A stretch of DNA of 64,000 nucleotides from contig CM073569.1 of assembly GCA_037074615.1 (NCBI GenBank), forward strand, positions 8,252,001-8,316,000. The letters run 5' to 3'. The first letter of the stretch is position 1; each line of letters begins with the position of its first letter. This document shows positions 1 to 12,637 of the stretch, piece after piece. Made by a program: the position numbers and the translations under genes. The notes beneath the pieces were generated by a model that was given only the letters and a program-made list of their open reading frames with translations, was not told the DNA's origin and did not search any database. Origin of the DNA: Leucaena leucocephala. Taxonomy: Eukaryota > Streptophyta > Magnoliopsida > Fabales > Fabaceae.

Positions 1-571
1 GCAAATAAATTAATTCTTTCAGTTTTGACAAAAAAATTGTATTAAATTTTACTACACTATTATAATACTAATAATTTTATAGTTAATATATATATTTGGT
101 TCTATAAATTTATATCAAGTTTTAGTTTAGTACTTTGAGTTTATAAAGAGTATTGTAATCCTTTAATATTAATACTACTGGTCTCTTTTAAGTTTTAGTT
201 AATGTATAATATTTGTCTAATCTTTAACATCAACAACCTATCTATCAATATATAAAAATATAATATTAAACGATTAAATCGTAAACATGTTTTGTCAATG
301 TTTAATAATAGAGTTACTATTTAAATTTATTGCATCAATATTTTTCATTAATATTGAGGGACTGAAAATACACTTTATAAAGTTGATAAGAAAATAATAA
401 AGTTGATAAAAAATATACTTTATAAATTTAAGGGATTAAACTAAAATTTGATATAAGCTTAGAGGACCAAACGTATACATTAAGCATAAAATTATTAGTA
501 TTATAATAGTGTAGTAAATTTTAACAGAGTTTTTTTTTTCAAAACTAAAAGAATTAATTTATTTGAACTTT
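1..571. mobile_element. Foldback/MITE-like element with long inverted arms (left end may lie outside window)
   Basis: The first 150 or so bases and the reverse complement of bases 420-571 are about 80% alike. Both arms run from an AAATAAATTAATTCTTT start through ACTACACTATTATAATACT to a TTTGGT(T/C)C segment. The centre is AT-rich and has no coding potential. This is the structure of a MITE or foldback element. The superfamily is not clear, because the left edge coincides with the window start and no target duplication can be read. Confidence 0.7.
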
Positions 572-1409
572 TATTGGTATTTTTATATCTCTAAAAAATA
601 TATGGTGTTTGGGCATTTGACGGACATTAGGTAAAAGTTTTTGGGCATTTTTGCACTTTTAAACATTTTAATTTTTTAGTTAGGGGTATTTTGATACTTT
701 CATAACAATAGCATGAGCCCAACCACAAAAAGTAATGGTGTTAAGACTTAATGATCTTAGTATTTTTGCTCATATTTTAAATGTTCATGGATGTTTTTAA
801 TGTGAATAACCTATGGCGTTGGGCACAATTTTAAAATATAATGTATGGATATTTCTGTACCTTAATCCTTTATTTTAGGCAAATATAAATGCGTATCAGT
901 TAAGAAGTTACCCTCATCATCAAAACCCACTCTCACTAAATGTAATATCATCACAACTGGTGCTTACAACTTTCTTAGGTCAATCAAACACACGTTCAAA
1001 ACACACTCATCATACAACATGCAATTCACAAACTTTCCCCTGATCATTTATAAAATATATGAATTAATTTCGTGCATTAAACAAAGAATGGTTATTCATA
1101 ATAATTTTCCAACTTAATCTCTCATATTCTTCATCAACTAAGGTCAATCGAATCATGTTCTTGATCTCCTCATTAACACAGTTTCCTTCAGCGATCCTAT
1201 TGATGTCACATAGCCAATCATATATGCATTATACAAATAAATACGCAGCCACTACCTTAATTTAACACAACAAAAAAATAAAATGCTATGACGGGGTCAT
1301 GCATCCACCAATGAGGTAGTCGAAAGCTTCCTTTTCATCCACCTACTTGATCTTAGAAATAGGGAAAAAACTATATGAATAGTCAGGAAATGTTCCTTCC
1401 AGCTCCTTC
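572..1409. other. Non-coding, nothing recognised
   Basis: AT-rich sequence with no open frame of useful length and no recognisable element ends. It may hold eroded transposon sequence. Confidence 0.6.
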
Positions 1410-1726
1410 AAGTAGCTTTGTTGTCCCAAGGTAACCTGAACCGATGATTGGTTGCCCTATACTCTTTAGCATTGGCAAACACCACAAAATCCTCAAAGAA
1501 ATAAATCCTCCCTTCAACGACTTCATGCTTAAGTATTGAAAAAGGCTCTTCATCATCACAAATGCTTGTATTTTTCTCCTCTAAAAAAATTCATAGAATC
1601 ATATAACTACTTTAGTGGTGATTCCTTCTGATACACATTCCACTTACACAGCACATGGGCAACAATCCTTCACCTAGCAATACTATTGTTAATGGACTCA
1701 GTGAGAGAAACCTTTGCTAATGCCAT
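1410..1726 (-). pseudogene. Replication protein A (RPA1/DUF223 OB-fold)-like fragment
   Basis: Read on the minus strand from an ATG at 1726, the translation begins MALAKVSLTESINNS. After stop codons and frame breaks it contains a stretch like VEGRIYFFEDFVVFANA followed by EYRATNHRFRLPW. The order (an N-terminal strand set, then 'EG..Y....F.V..N...YR.T.H...L') is that of the first OB-fold of plant RPA70-like proteins, which bind single-stranded DNA. Such genes are abundant as copies, some inside Helitrons. Here only one fold is left, with at least three in-frame stops, so it cannot make a protein. A MITE starts 15 bp upstream of the ATG. Whether it came from a host RPA gene or a transposon-carried copy cannot be told. 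Identification is by motif memory only. Confidence 0.5.
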
Positions 1727-1740
1727 GTTTGTAACTCTAA

Positions 1741-1896
1741 CCCCATGTTTGGATGAGAAGAAAATTAGGAAAAAATAATACTAGTCCCCAAAACTCCCAA
1801 CAATAGTAAATTTTTTTACCATTTTATAAAATTTTACTTCCTAGTATTCCTTCCCCTCTATTTTCTTCTTATTTTTCTCTCTATCCAAACATAGCC
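1741..1896. mobile_element. Tourist-like MITE (156 bp)
   Basis: Terminal inverted repeats CCCATGTTTGGATGAGA at the left and, on the other strand, GCTATGTTTGGATAGAGA at the right enclose an AT-rich core. TAA lies on both sides (1738-1740 and 1897-1899), the 3-bp duplication typical of PIF/Harbinger (Tourist) elements. The ATGTTTGG terminal core also fits that group. There is no coding sequence. Confidence 0.7.
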
Positions 1897-1899
1897 TAA

Positions 1900-2634
1900 A
1901 AGTTATAGGAAAATGACTCACAAACAGAATAAAGATGGTATGAAATAGCCCAGCCATAGAACCTAAGTATTGTGACACAATAACAAACTACCAATATCTC
2001 TTGATAGGAATTGGTAAGAGTAATGTGACACACTATAACATACTACCCATGTCAGACTGTTAGTATGTTTAACTTAATCCAAGGTAGGTCTAGCCTCTTC
2101 TACTTCAAACAAATTCTTTAATGGCACGTTTAGCACGTTGTTTAAGGGCTAATAATAATGGAATATTCACCTAAATTTACTCATTTAAAAATATAATAAA
2201 TTTACTCTCAAGTTCACTAATTAACCCAAAAATCGGGTGTTAACAAGAAAAAATACAATAAAAATATATCATTAAACATAAGATAACATTAGATTAAACA
2301 TCACTTGGTAAAGCATAGTCTACACCTTTTCTTTTCAAAAAAAAAGCCCCTCTCACCTAAGATAGGCAAGAGGACAACAAGCAGATTAGTAGTCCATGGG
2401 ACAACCCAAAAAAACTTCCAAGTGTAGGTTACTCAAAGACTAGGGATCACAATACTGGATCTCTCTGAGAACCTCACCACAACATACAATAGACTCCTAT
2501 TTGTTTATTGTACTGATGAAAGTGGGGTAGGAGAGTGGTGGTGGTGGTGACGGCGGTGGCCATTGTTATTGCTCCTCATCTTTCGCTCACCAATTAATAA
2601 TGAACAAAAGAAGGTATAAAAAAAAGTTGGGTTA
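1900..2634. other. Non-coding, nothing recognised
   Basis: AT-rich sequence without a supported gene or clear repeat ends. Confidence 0.5.
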
Positions 2635-3270
2635 TGTAACATCTTTACTTTCGTACGTCTTAGGGACCATTCAGTAGCATTTAGAATCACTTACATGACC
2701 TTTGAAGTCTATTAGCTAAATTTGGAATTTTTACTCTTTGCGAGTTACTGTTCACATGGTATTCTAGATTCGGCGACGAACTTAAAAAAATCATAATTAA
2801 TTCTAAAAAAATTGAAATGAAGTGGTTCAAAATTATACTTAAAGCTAACATCTTGAAGTTTAAGGAAAAAATAATTTTCTGACTAAATGCTTAGCCAATT
2901 AATACAGATTAATCATTAAATATTACTATTCATTTAGTCAATAATTCTGAAAATAGATTCTGGGCCCCATCTTTGAAAAATTGGTTCTCTTTGTACAGAC
3001 ATCAAAATAAGGTGTTCTTGGTGTCAAAACGAAGCTTGACATGTTAACTAAATGTCTATAAAATTACATACTTTTATTCCATCATTTACTATTTTTTATT
3101 ATATTATGAACATTACTGTTTAGATTGGTCATACAACATCATTACATATAACAATTCTTCACATACGTCATATAACATTTACATTGACCAATCCCTAACT
3201 CCTCTCCATGCTTCTTCATCCTCTTTCATCATTCATAAACCTGTTGGGATTGGGATTACATGGATGGGGT

Positions 3271-3290
3271 GAGATTTCTAGAGAAATCTC
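3271..3290 (-). other. Conserved LTR hairpin
   Basis: GAGATTTC and GAAATCTC form a perfect 8-bp stem around a 4-base loop (TAGA on +). It is in the same position and sequence context (TACTGAGA...TCTCA on the minus strand) as the hairpins of the other long LTRs in this window. Confidence 0.6.
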
Positions 3291-4506
3291 AGTAATAAAC
3301 GGTACTAAACAATGCATGTATTAATGTAAATACTTGTGCTTACTTGTGAAAGTGTTACCATAGTGTAATGAACATGCTTCCATGTATTATATGAAATACA
3401 ATTGGCCAAGGTAATCATAGAAACAGAGCTTCCATCATCTACATATATGCATATAATTCAACAAAGCCATAGCACAATCAAGCATAACATTCAATACATA
3501 CAAGTTTAGGGTAAGTTTACTACATTATTGCTTTACTTCCTTCCACTTTAATTTTGCTTCTTCCTTCTTATTTTTCCTTGATGTGTAGCTGCCTCTTTTG
3601 AGTCCACAATCAAATCCTAACATCACATAATCATTCATTTATTACAATCTAACTTCTCTTGAATATTAAACTTACTTCAACTAATATAACTTCCTTTAAT
3701 CTTTACCAATTGACTTGGCCTTTGAATCAATTGCTGTCTTGACCTTACCCTACACAATTTCATCTTTTGAATCCATTGATGAGCTTATAATCATGAAATT
3801 CCAGCTCCCATCACTGTTCTGTTCTGGATAGATTTGAAAAATATGCATAATTCTTCCAAAATTCTCATTTTGATTCCAATGCTTCATATACTTGTTTCTC
3901 TACTTTATCCCACACAACTTTTCATTTTAAAACCATTGGAATCATCAAAATCATAAAATTCTAATCACTGTTCATGTGAGTGAACAGTAATAGAAAAGAA
4001 CTTCAAACATTACGACTTTCAATTCCAATGTTTTCAAAGTTCAAAACCTATCCAATCCTATACAAAATCATCATATAAATTCAATGGAAGCATTAAATCA
4101 TTAAAATTCCATCTCCTTCTATCATGAATAGTGCATGAACAGTGAAAACTGAATTGTTTAATCTATGGCAAAGTCAAGAATATCAACTTAATTCAACAAC
4201 CAATCATCTAACTAGCTTGTTTAAGCTTTAATCTCATAACTCTAACTTTAATTTCTTCTTTCTCCTTTCATCTAAGGTTTTGGACAACATCTACACCTTA
4301 GAGAAAACTCAACTTTCTTCCATGAAAACCCTAAGTTCAAGCTCCCAAATCAAAGAAAAATAAGCTATGATAGATTGCTTACCTTTAATCTCTAGCTTGC
4401 TTGAACTTTAGACCTCGGATTTTTCTTTGTCTTGGCTTGAGTTTTCATTTTGCCATAGTCTCCCCAAGGCTTCTTGCTTCACAGTTTTGCATCAGAAAAA
4501 TGGGGG

Positions 4507-4514
4507 TATTTATA
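4507..4514 (-). promoter_or_regulatory. LTR TATA box (old LTR)
   Basis: On the minus strand TATAAATA is followed by a C run, the same TATAAATACCCCC context seen in every long LTR of this window. Confidence 0.45.
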
Positions 4515-5857
4515 GAAAAATCAAATGAAAAATGAATGGGTAAGATTACTTCATACACTATTTGATCTAATGGCTCATATTTGCTCTTGGATTAGCATGC
4601 GAAATTATGAAAGGACGAAGCATCTGAAAAAATTCCAGTCCAATCCGATACCGGCTCAGTCCGATTTCCTAAAAACCAGATTGTTTTCTGAATCTAATTT
4701 TTCTGAGATTCCATAATATATTTTTTGACTTTAAATCTAGTATCCGGATTCTTCCTACCATTGACATTCTTGTACTGGGTCTAAACTTAATTACAGATCC
4801 CTTGACAAATTACCAAAATACTCTTGGTGCCTTTTCTTGCACTATATTAACCCTAAGAGCATAATTGTCATTTCACACCTCTTTATACCTTATCAGGGTA
4901 TATACTGACTCTGAGTACTCATTCTTGCATTTGGTTTGGCATTTTGGCCTGTCCAGAATGACCAAAATGCCCTCCATTCATCTCTTGCTCATTATTACAA
5001 CACAGGGGCATTTTCATAATTTTATATTTTTTAAGGGTTCCTCTAGACATTGGCCCACATAACTGTTCAGTTACCTTATTGGGTCTTTGTGACGCCATTT
5101 TGGGTCTTTATATGGTCCACTACCTTTATAGCACAAATCTCGAGAATCCTTTTCCGAAGATATTTATCGGGTATTTTATTACACTGTAAATTCTATTAAA
5201 AATTCGACAGGATTCTTTTTCTGATCCTGTCAGTTTTATAAATTCTCATATTAATTATAAGAATTTACTGTAAAGCTTCATCTGATTTTGAGGTTCGAAA
5301 AATACTATAATAATTTCTCCTAACTTCAAAAGTTTATATCAATTTTTCGGGATCTCAAATCAAAATTTTGTGTGCGTCAAACTAACCGGAATAATTTTCT
5401 CTAGCTACTGGTAAAATTTGGGACCGAACTGATTCTGGGCATTTTTGGGCTTTTTCTGGCTTAACTTTCTCATAATTTATACTTTTACCTCTTGAACTTT
5501 TGATAAATTATATTTAGGTCCTTAAATTTTTGAAAAGTACACTTTAGGCCCTAAACTTTTCATAATTACACTTAATGACCCAAAATTTATGTCTACTTTA
5601 TATTTTGCACCATAGAACTTTTATATTTTTCAATTTAGTCCCTTTTCTTTAAACCTTCATCTAATCATTTTTTTCTTTTCCATTCATCATCACAATCCTT
5701 TCCCAAATCTCTTTCCTCTATCAGTGTTATACAGATAGAAAAAAATTAAGATATGACAAGTTAAGATACAATTTTAATAACAAAATTTTGTATTATATAT
5801 ATTTGGCATCATAAAGTTTTGAAAGGTACTAAAATAACTATTATCTTTTAAAAAAAA

Positions 5858-6605
5858 GAGCAATTTTCCCATCTCAGTCAAATGCTTTTTACTGTTGTTA
5901 CTTTTTTCCTGTGGGTCCCATTTAGTATCCAGCTGTCAATCAATCTTAGAAACCCATATCTAGCTGCCATTGAAGATGGTTAGAAGAAGGCGTCGAATTT
6001 CAGTGCAATAAGGGGTCACTGTTCAGAGTGGATTCAATGTCTGATGGTTTTAAGGAGAATTGAAGCAAATCGAGTTCCAAACTTTTTTGTTTTTGCCACT
6101 TTATTCTATAACCCAGATCAGAGCAACTTGACATAAAACATATCTTTAAGAAATTTTTCTATTATTAGATTGAAAGAGTGAAAACTATGGAGGAAAGAGT
6201 TACTAAATGAATAATTCTCCTATAATGAAATAGCCAACAGAGCAAGAGAATGGAGCTAGGAGTCAACAAAGTGAGAAAGCAACGATGAGATACAACGAAG
6301 CAAGAGAGCTCCAAACTAATCCCCAGAACTGTGCTAAACTAGGAGGCAATATTATGGCCTGAGATATTGATGAGTGGGTTAGCATAAAGAGTATGAGGAA
6401 GAGGAAGGAAGAAGGTGGGGAGGGTAATGATGGAATTTTAAAAAGTTAAAGCAAGTAGTGGGACCATAAGATGGTGCTTGTCATTTTTCTACTGGTTATA
6501 ACATAGATGAGTTGGCAAATCATGGCACTTGGATATTAGGTGGGGCCACAAGTAAAAAAAGTAACAATCATTTAGGGCTTTTAACGGACTTGGAAAAATT
6601 GCCCC
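5858..6605. mobile_element. Non-autonomous element with long inverted repeats (MULE/foldback type)
   Basis: The left arm (GAGCAATTTTCCC at 5858, then TGTTGTTACTTTTTT, TGTGGGTCCCA, TTAGTATCCA) is matched by the reverse complement of the right arm ending at 6605 (GGGGCAATTTTTCC, TGATTGTTACTTTTTTT, TGTGGCCCCA, CTAATATCCA). Each arm is about 90-120 bp with roughly 75% identity. The interior has no transposase frame. Long arms and the lack of coding fit a Mutator-like MITE, but no clear 9-bp duplication was found. Confidence 0.6.
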
Positions 6606-7816
6606 ATGTTAAATGATCACATCTTCTCCATTTATACTTTTATAGTGACAGATGCACATAGAGCAAAACTTTATTATTAAAATTGCCCTAGACCTAAAAA
6701 AAATTAAATAAAAAATAAAAATAATATTAAAGATAATAAACCTCTTCTATCGCCAAATCAAATTCTGCCCATAGCATTTCAAAGTCTGCTTTAAAAATGA
6801 ATGTCATAAAAATAAGATAATTGAGAGGGGAGAAGTTGTAAATAGTTTTAAAGGGCATAGTCCATTTTATATATGGAGATTTACTAAAAACAAGGTTTTG
6901 AACTCATTGATTTTATTTTGATTTGCTTATTCAAGAACGAGAATGTGACATAGGGAGGAGTAAAAAATAAAGAAGAGAAGAGAAAAGCATGTCTATTAGC
7001 CATTTTGATCCATGTTCAGAAAGAGAAGGAGAGATGCATCTTGCACAATGCAACCATACCTCTAGTAGATCAATGAGTAGTCAGTATCATATTAGAACAA
7101 TTAATCTAAACAATATTAAACCAATCACTCAACAAATCATACAATTACCTTAGTCAACTTGCAATCCTTAGAGTTCCTATCACATACATCAACATATTCA
7201 CGCACAATATGTAGGGATTTCCTAATCAACATTTTTACTTCACCCAAGAAAAAAGTAGCACCGTATTCTCCTCATCATAGCCTCCTAATGTGCTAAGTAA
7301 AAGACATAATTACTATTACTTTTCTAATTCATCTAAACAATCTTAAAATAAATTATTTTTTATGTATCCCTTCCCTTAAAGCAATCTTGAACTTATTCCA
7401 ATATACACATATCCTACAAAAATTTCAAACCTTCAATACCCATGCCATTTATATAGCAAATAATCTATTTATCACACACCATGGGCTAAATTATATGTTT
7501 CCCTCAATTTGATCAAATCATAAATTTGATCAACTAAAAACACATCATATTTAATGGCTGCCAATCAAGTTGGTTTTCAAATTCCTTCTAGTATTATATG
7601 TCTTCTACCACTCAAGCACACTACAGACTAAATGCTTTAAATTAGTTGGTACTCATGTGCATTGATAGCTACTTATTTCCATGAAGTATGACCTATCACA
7701 CAATTGAATAAACAAATCCAATTTACAAGTTTACAAGACAAAAAATAGACTTTCCATAATACCTAAGTTGGTAGCACAACACCACACTTAAGTTGACATG
7801 AAAAATAGGATTACAT
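6606..7816. other. Non-coding, nothing recognised
   Basis: AT-rich intergenic sequence up to the CACTA element, with no supported gene, RNA or repeat boundary. The 3-bp CACTA target duplication (CAT) occupies 7814-7816. Confidence 0.5.
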
Positions 7817-7839
7817 CACTACTGTAAAAAAGATTTTCT

Positions 7840-8320
7840 AAATCGGTTTAAAATGGCATTTTACACCGGACAAATAACCGGTGTAGAAATAGACCGTGTA
7901 GTAAGTGAGACATTCTAAACCAGTCAGATATCTGGTGTAGAAAGCGAGACATTTTAAACCGGATTCAAGGAAAATCGGTGAAGATGAACAGATTTTCTAT
8001 ACTGTTATGTCAACGTCAGCTGTAGATTAACGAATTTTTTACATCTAGTGTGTTTATATGGGCATTGCATATAAATATATTAGGCTATTTTCTACCCCAG
8101 TTATGGTAACGACCAGTATAGATTATGCTATTTTCTACACCGACTATTTTAATGACCGGTGTAGATTATGCTATTTCTACACTAGCTATCTTAATGACCG
8201 GTGTAGATTATCCTATTTTCTATATCGGTTATTTTAATGACTGGTGTAGAGTATGCTATTTTCTACACATTATAAGTAGCACAACCAGTATTTTTTGTCC
8301 TGTTTAAATGTAGGTTTAAA
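7840..8320. repeat. CACTA left subterminal repeat cluster
   Basis: Repeated TACACCGG / CCGGTGTA words, often as inverted pairs a few bases apart (for example near 7865-7890), then three tandem units of about 45 bp near 8125-8270 with CTATTTTCTACACCG...TTTTAATGACCGGTGTAG. In this superfamily such motifs are transposase-binding sites. Confidence 0.85.
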
Positions 8321-8535
8321 ACATCGTCAGTTCAACGTTTCATTACCCTATCCCCTGAAGCTTCCAAATATACAAGTCAAAGAGACAAAAGCGGAGAAAT
8401 AATTTAATAAACATATTATTCATTTAATAAAATTGAGTACAAAAATTGAACAATTTGACTAGAAAAATAAAAGAATGTGTATTCCTTGAAACACAAATAC
8501 TATTGAGAAGGAATGAATTGAACAAAAAATCCAGC

Positions 8536-11385
8536 CTAAAGATTGCGCAGCTCCTCAATATCTTGTATAGAAAATGGGTCAGATTGATCAAACATCTAAA
8601 ATATCAAATTAAGGCATTACTAGTATATGTTAAATTAACAAGAAATATGAAATTATTAGGAAACACAATTATACCTCCTCAGTTAGGTCAGTCATATTTG
8701 ATAAGATAATATTCATCATGTGTCTAATGATGTAGAAGCCACACAAGTTGCTTTCTCTAGGTTGCCTTCGACTCTATAATATTAACATGATAAGAATTAT
8801 TTTTCAAGAGCAAAACGTGGAGCATAAGACTTAATAGTTTAATTACCTTCGGTATGATCCATTCAGGGTCCCTCACCGAGTTGGCGTGCTTAAGACCCTG
8901 GCAAATTTGAACGTCCTTATAGTCCTATGACCAAAGTTATAAGGTTAGTAACCCATTTATTACAAAGACCATATATATATTACAAAGACCATTGTTCTGT
9001 ATAGAAGAAAACTCACAAGTTCATAATCTTCTTGACATCAGCCCATGGTTTGTAATGGAAGGAGTATAAGAAGAAAACTTTATAACTGTGCTTACATAGG
9101 AAGACCAATTGCCAATGATTGCTATAGAAATTAATTAAAAAAGAATGAGTATTATCATTAATCAAATACAAAACTTGTATGAAATAAAATGAAATATTAT
9201 TATTCTTACTCTTGCATATATGGTACGAAGAAACAATCAATTTCGGTTTGACCAAGCCTCCTTGTTATGTATTGAAGTCGCAAAGGTTGAGAGGTCCCTT
9301 TTGCATAAATTTGAATTGGGCATAGAAATCCAAACTTATCTTGTTTTCCCTTGGAAACTAACTCAGCTTGTATATACCTACAGTTAATGCAAACACTTGT
9401 TAATTAGTTATAAGAGTTGAATTTTGTTATTACATGTATTTACATTTAAGTTAGACTTACATAAAAAACACTTGGATGCACCCGGAGGTCAGTTCATCTA
9501 GAGGAGTGAGGAGAGATTTCAATTCGGTATGGTCGAGAAAGTCCGGAGCCCCTGTGTCGCCCACAACTGAATCCATAGGCAATGCATCTACATTGAACGG
9601 TTTGTCATCTGCTAATTGGATGACACGTTGCATGGCACTCAAATTGGGAGGTGTGGGAAGTTGGCTCGGGGAAGACGCGACATTCTCCAAAACAAGATAC
9701 TTTGGCCATAATATGAAAGTCCCCTTTGCTTGCATCACTATCTTCACCTCATCAGTGGGAATTAGGACAAGAACATCTTCAACTATCACGTCTTCAACTG
9801 TCACCCTCAACTGGTCTTCCTGAATTTGGATGTGGTGGACAGTTGCTCCTAAGCTGTGGAAGGAACCATATGCCACTAACTATCTAATTAGATCCTCCAC
9901 ATATAGGTCACACGGTTCAGCATCCTCAGACACCGGCGTGGCCATGCAACAACTCCTTTTAATGCTATGAAGGGCTGCATGTGAGAGCGTTTGAGGGGCA
10001 CTTGCCTCCTGTTGCCTTGTTGTCATCATAGACAACATTTCTTCCTTGAACTTTGCCAAGCCCTCTTGTAATCGTGCCTCAAATGAAGCTTCTGCCTGTG
10101 CCCTGGCCTCTACCCAAATCTCTGTCTTAGCCTCTGTGTTAATGGTGGATAACAACGATTCCAACTCTACCCTAGACACTAAATGTGTGGAATGTCGTTG
10201 AGATTCTCCAAAGTAATCTCTTATGCCCACACCTCCTCCAACTCCTCTGACACGGCCCCCATGCTCTTGTTTGCCCATAGCAACAGTCAAGATATCATTC
10301 CTACCATCCGACTTGAAGAATCCTTGGGTCTCTTGTTCTTTAAGACATGACTACAACATAGAATGAACAAACATAAGAAATAATATAATTAGTCTACTAA
10401 AATAAAATAATAGAAATAGGTCCTACAATTTTTTCAGCAATCGTGTGAGCATGATCGCTTGTATATGTTCCGCTCCTTGTTTGGTGAGCATATAACAATT
10501 TATCTTCACGACGTATTGGAGATGGGGGAGCAAGACTAACACTAGGATCCTCAGAAATTTCTTCTAGTCTCTTCCACTTGTCCCCCAACAAGTCTCTTTC
10601 AGCCTTCGCATATCCTCCTTGAGACATTATGTGCGGGCAATCATTCTTGAGAGCATATTCAATAGCTTTTGCCCTTTTTTTCTACAAATCAAGTCAAATG
10701 ATAATCTGATATGTTTGTATTTGGTGCCAACACGTACACAAGGAAGAAACATGGGAAATGCATTTGCAGGACATTTGCGCATCAACTTACCATAGCTTCT
10801 GGCATAGTCTGAATCCTAACAAATTCTTCCCAAGTAGCTTCGTCTATGAATTGATACTTGCTGCATGGAGAAGGATGAGGCCGACCATCTTTGTCCCAGC
10901 CATGCACATAAAGACAAGCTAGTTATGTCTTGAATGCCCTCTAACGCTCACCACAGTAAGATAACGTCTTCTTCTTCAAGGCTTCATTGTTGGGAACATC
11001 GTAAGTGAGCTACAGTAATTGCCATTGAAAATAGAGTTATCCACAAAGAGTTGTGTTTTTCAATATTGCTCTGAATACAATATAAAATAGGTAGTTTTTA
11101 TACCCGGATAGTGTCCCAAATTTGGTTCTTCACGCGATCATTAACAGCATCCCAAGTCTGTATAGTGATGCTAGGCTTGTTGCATGCTAGGAGGCTGACA
11201 TAACTAATGTACTTGGTCCTGTGTTCACCAACTGGGTTCCAACGTGAGCCAAACTCAATCGGTAGCAATTTCCCTTCCTTTCTGTCTTTCGCAATATTTT
11301 TCAATCACATCGTACTTCTGCCACTCCTTTGCGTAGAGTCGCTTGGAGCAGCGCTACTCTCATTCTGATTAACACTACCCTCCAT
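8536..11385 (-). pseudogene. CACTA second gene: transposase-associated protein with Ulp1/C48-like C-terminus (decayed)
   Basis: Pieces in order on the minus strand: start MEGSVNQNESS (11385); a block with KNIAKDRKEGKLLPIEF and NPVGEHR (11304-11098); a PF03004-like block with YQFIDEATWEEFV (near 10850) and PHIMSQGGYAKAE (10627-10397); a glycine-rich EHGGRVRGVGGGVG segment and coiled coil (10290-9880); a DUF8039-like block with FILWPKYLV (9876-9457); and a C48-like tail with SNHWQLV (near 9120) and LCGFYIIRHMM (near 8735). The last two carry the His and Cys expected of a Ulp1-type protease; the Asp after HW seems replaced (FFLYSF). Introns separate some blocks. Stops at about 11305, 10960, 10930 and 9877 break the frame. 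Such genes travel with TNP2 transposases in plant CACTA elements; their exact role is unsettled. Confidence 0.75.
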
Positions 11386-11740
11386 ATTCCTACATACACA
11401 ATAACAAAATCAAAATACACAAAGAAGACAGTTCCTTTAGCATTTATCCATGGAAAGAAGTGCAAGCATTTATCATAGGAAAAGTATAAAACCTAGATTA
11501 AACCAACCCATAAACGGAATATGTACACGATAAAAGAGAACACGTACATGGCAAAGCATAACGAGAGTTGGAACAGAGAATAACGAATGAGCACGGCGAA
11601 TGAGAAGAACAACTGAGCACAGCGCAGGACGACAGAGAAGCATGACTGAGCACAACGCTGAAGAAAAACTGAGAAATGAGAAGTAAGAAATGAGAAATAA
11701 GAGAGTGCCAAGGGGAGTCTTTGAAATTTATTCCGTAGAC

Positions 11741-11945
11741 ATTTTACACCGGTCAAAATAAAAAACCGGTGTAAAATTTTAACTTTAATTTTTTACATCG
11801 GCTATCTTTAAAATCTGGTGTAAAAACGATGTTTTCATATCATATTTTACACCGGATAAAAAAATAACCGGTGTAAATTATTAACTACTTCTTTACGAAA
11901 ATACCACTGTGAGGTTTTTACACCTTACTAACATTTGCGACCAGT
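11741..11945. repeat. Internal TACACCGG repeat cluster of the CACTA element
   Basis: TTTTACACCGGT followed by ACCGGTGTAAAA, then several variants (ACATCGG, CTGGTGTAAAA, ACACCGGATAA). It lies just upstream of the second gene and just downstream of the transposase stop, although such repeats are normally confined to element ends. The flank CCCTATCCC(T)TGAAG ... TCAAAGAGAC (about 11985-12035) recurs beside the left terminus at about 8345-8390. Confidence 0.8.
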
Positions 11946-12132
11946 TTAAATATTGATGTTTGTATTTTTTTAACTCTTATATAGCCCTATCCCTTGAAGT
12001 TACAACAGATATATATGCAATCAGATCAAAGAGACTTGTGTTATTATTACATTAAAAATATATATGCAATCATAACAAATAGAATCATCATACAAATCAA
12101 TCAATAACCTAAAACACTCACATCCAAATCAA

Positions 12133-12637
12133 TCAGAATCCACTTCTTCTTCATTCAACTTTGGTAAACCCACTGAAAAAGAAGGGGTCTCCTAAATAAA
12201 ATCATCATCGTCAACAATCCTTTTTCCTTGGAGAGCGACAGACCATCTTTTATTTGCCGGATTAGTGATGTAGAAAACTTGCTTTGCTTACTCTGCCATA
12301 ATAAAAGGCTCATCCCCGAAACTTGTACTATTTAAATCAACCAATGTAAATCCTAACCGATCTACCAGAACACCATTATTTACATTATCCCACTTGTATT
12401 TGAACACGGGAACCGTGAATTTGGAGTAGTCCACCTCCCAAATCTCTTCAACAAAGCCGTAATAAGGGATGGCTGCTAATTTAGGATTGTTGTCTTTTGA
12501 ACTAGAGAAATGCATAGCCTCGGCTACTAACATAACCCCTCTATTTTGCACGCTACTTTTATCATCAAGGGTCTTTGTGTAAAAGGAATACCCATTGATA
12601 TCAAATGAATTCCAACATATCACATGAAATTCAGGAC
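12133..12637 (-). pseudogene. CACTA TNP2-type transposase, C-terminal part (DUF4216)
   Basis: The minus-strand translation has YGPEFHVICWNSFDINGYSF, then QNRGVMLVAEAMHFSS and EIWEVDYSKFTVPVFKYKW, the hallmark of the DUF4216 domain at the end of plant TNP2 transposases. It continues past a stop at about 12288 with TNPANKRWSVALQGK to a final stop at 12133. Upstream coding is cut off at 12642 by the copia LTR. Joining across the LTR at the CATAT duplication restores an uninterrupted ARWLA-YGPEFHV reading, so the insertion split a once continuous gene. An apparent Met-initiated start at 12704 is LTR sequence and is not a real start. Confidence 0.85.

Larger units (their letters stand above)
2635..5655 (-). 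mobile_element. Old, decayed solo LTR related to elements A and B
   Basis: The left edge, TGTAACATCTTTACTTTCG, matches the left edge of the element B LTRs (41424, 49634). The order of blocks is also the same: the 'GTCTTAGGGACCATTCAGTAG' region, the GAGATTTC hairpin (3271-3290), a minus-strand TATAAATA (4507-4514), the 'AAATTACCAAAATAC' block near 4810 and the 'ACACAGGGGCATTTTC' block near 5000. Similarity fades near 5655 and no clean right end or target duplication was found. No primer-binding site or pol follows. It is much more diverged than the A and B LTRs and therefore older. The right boundary is approximate. Confidence 0.65.

Noticed and set aside
8446..8709. An 87-residue + strand frame near the CACTA left end.
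   Set aside because: It opposes the C-terminal C48-like segment of the second gene and shows no motif.
9476..9823. A 115-residue frame on the + strand.
   Set aside because: It is the complement of the second CACTA gene (9457-9876), which has family motifs on the minus strand.
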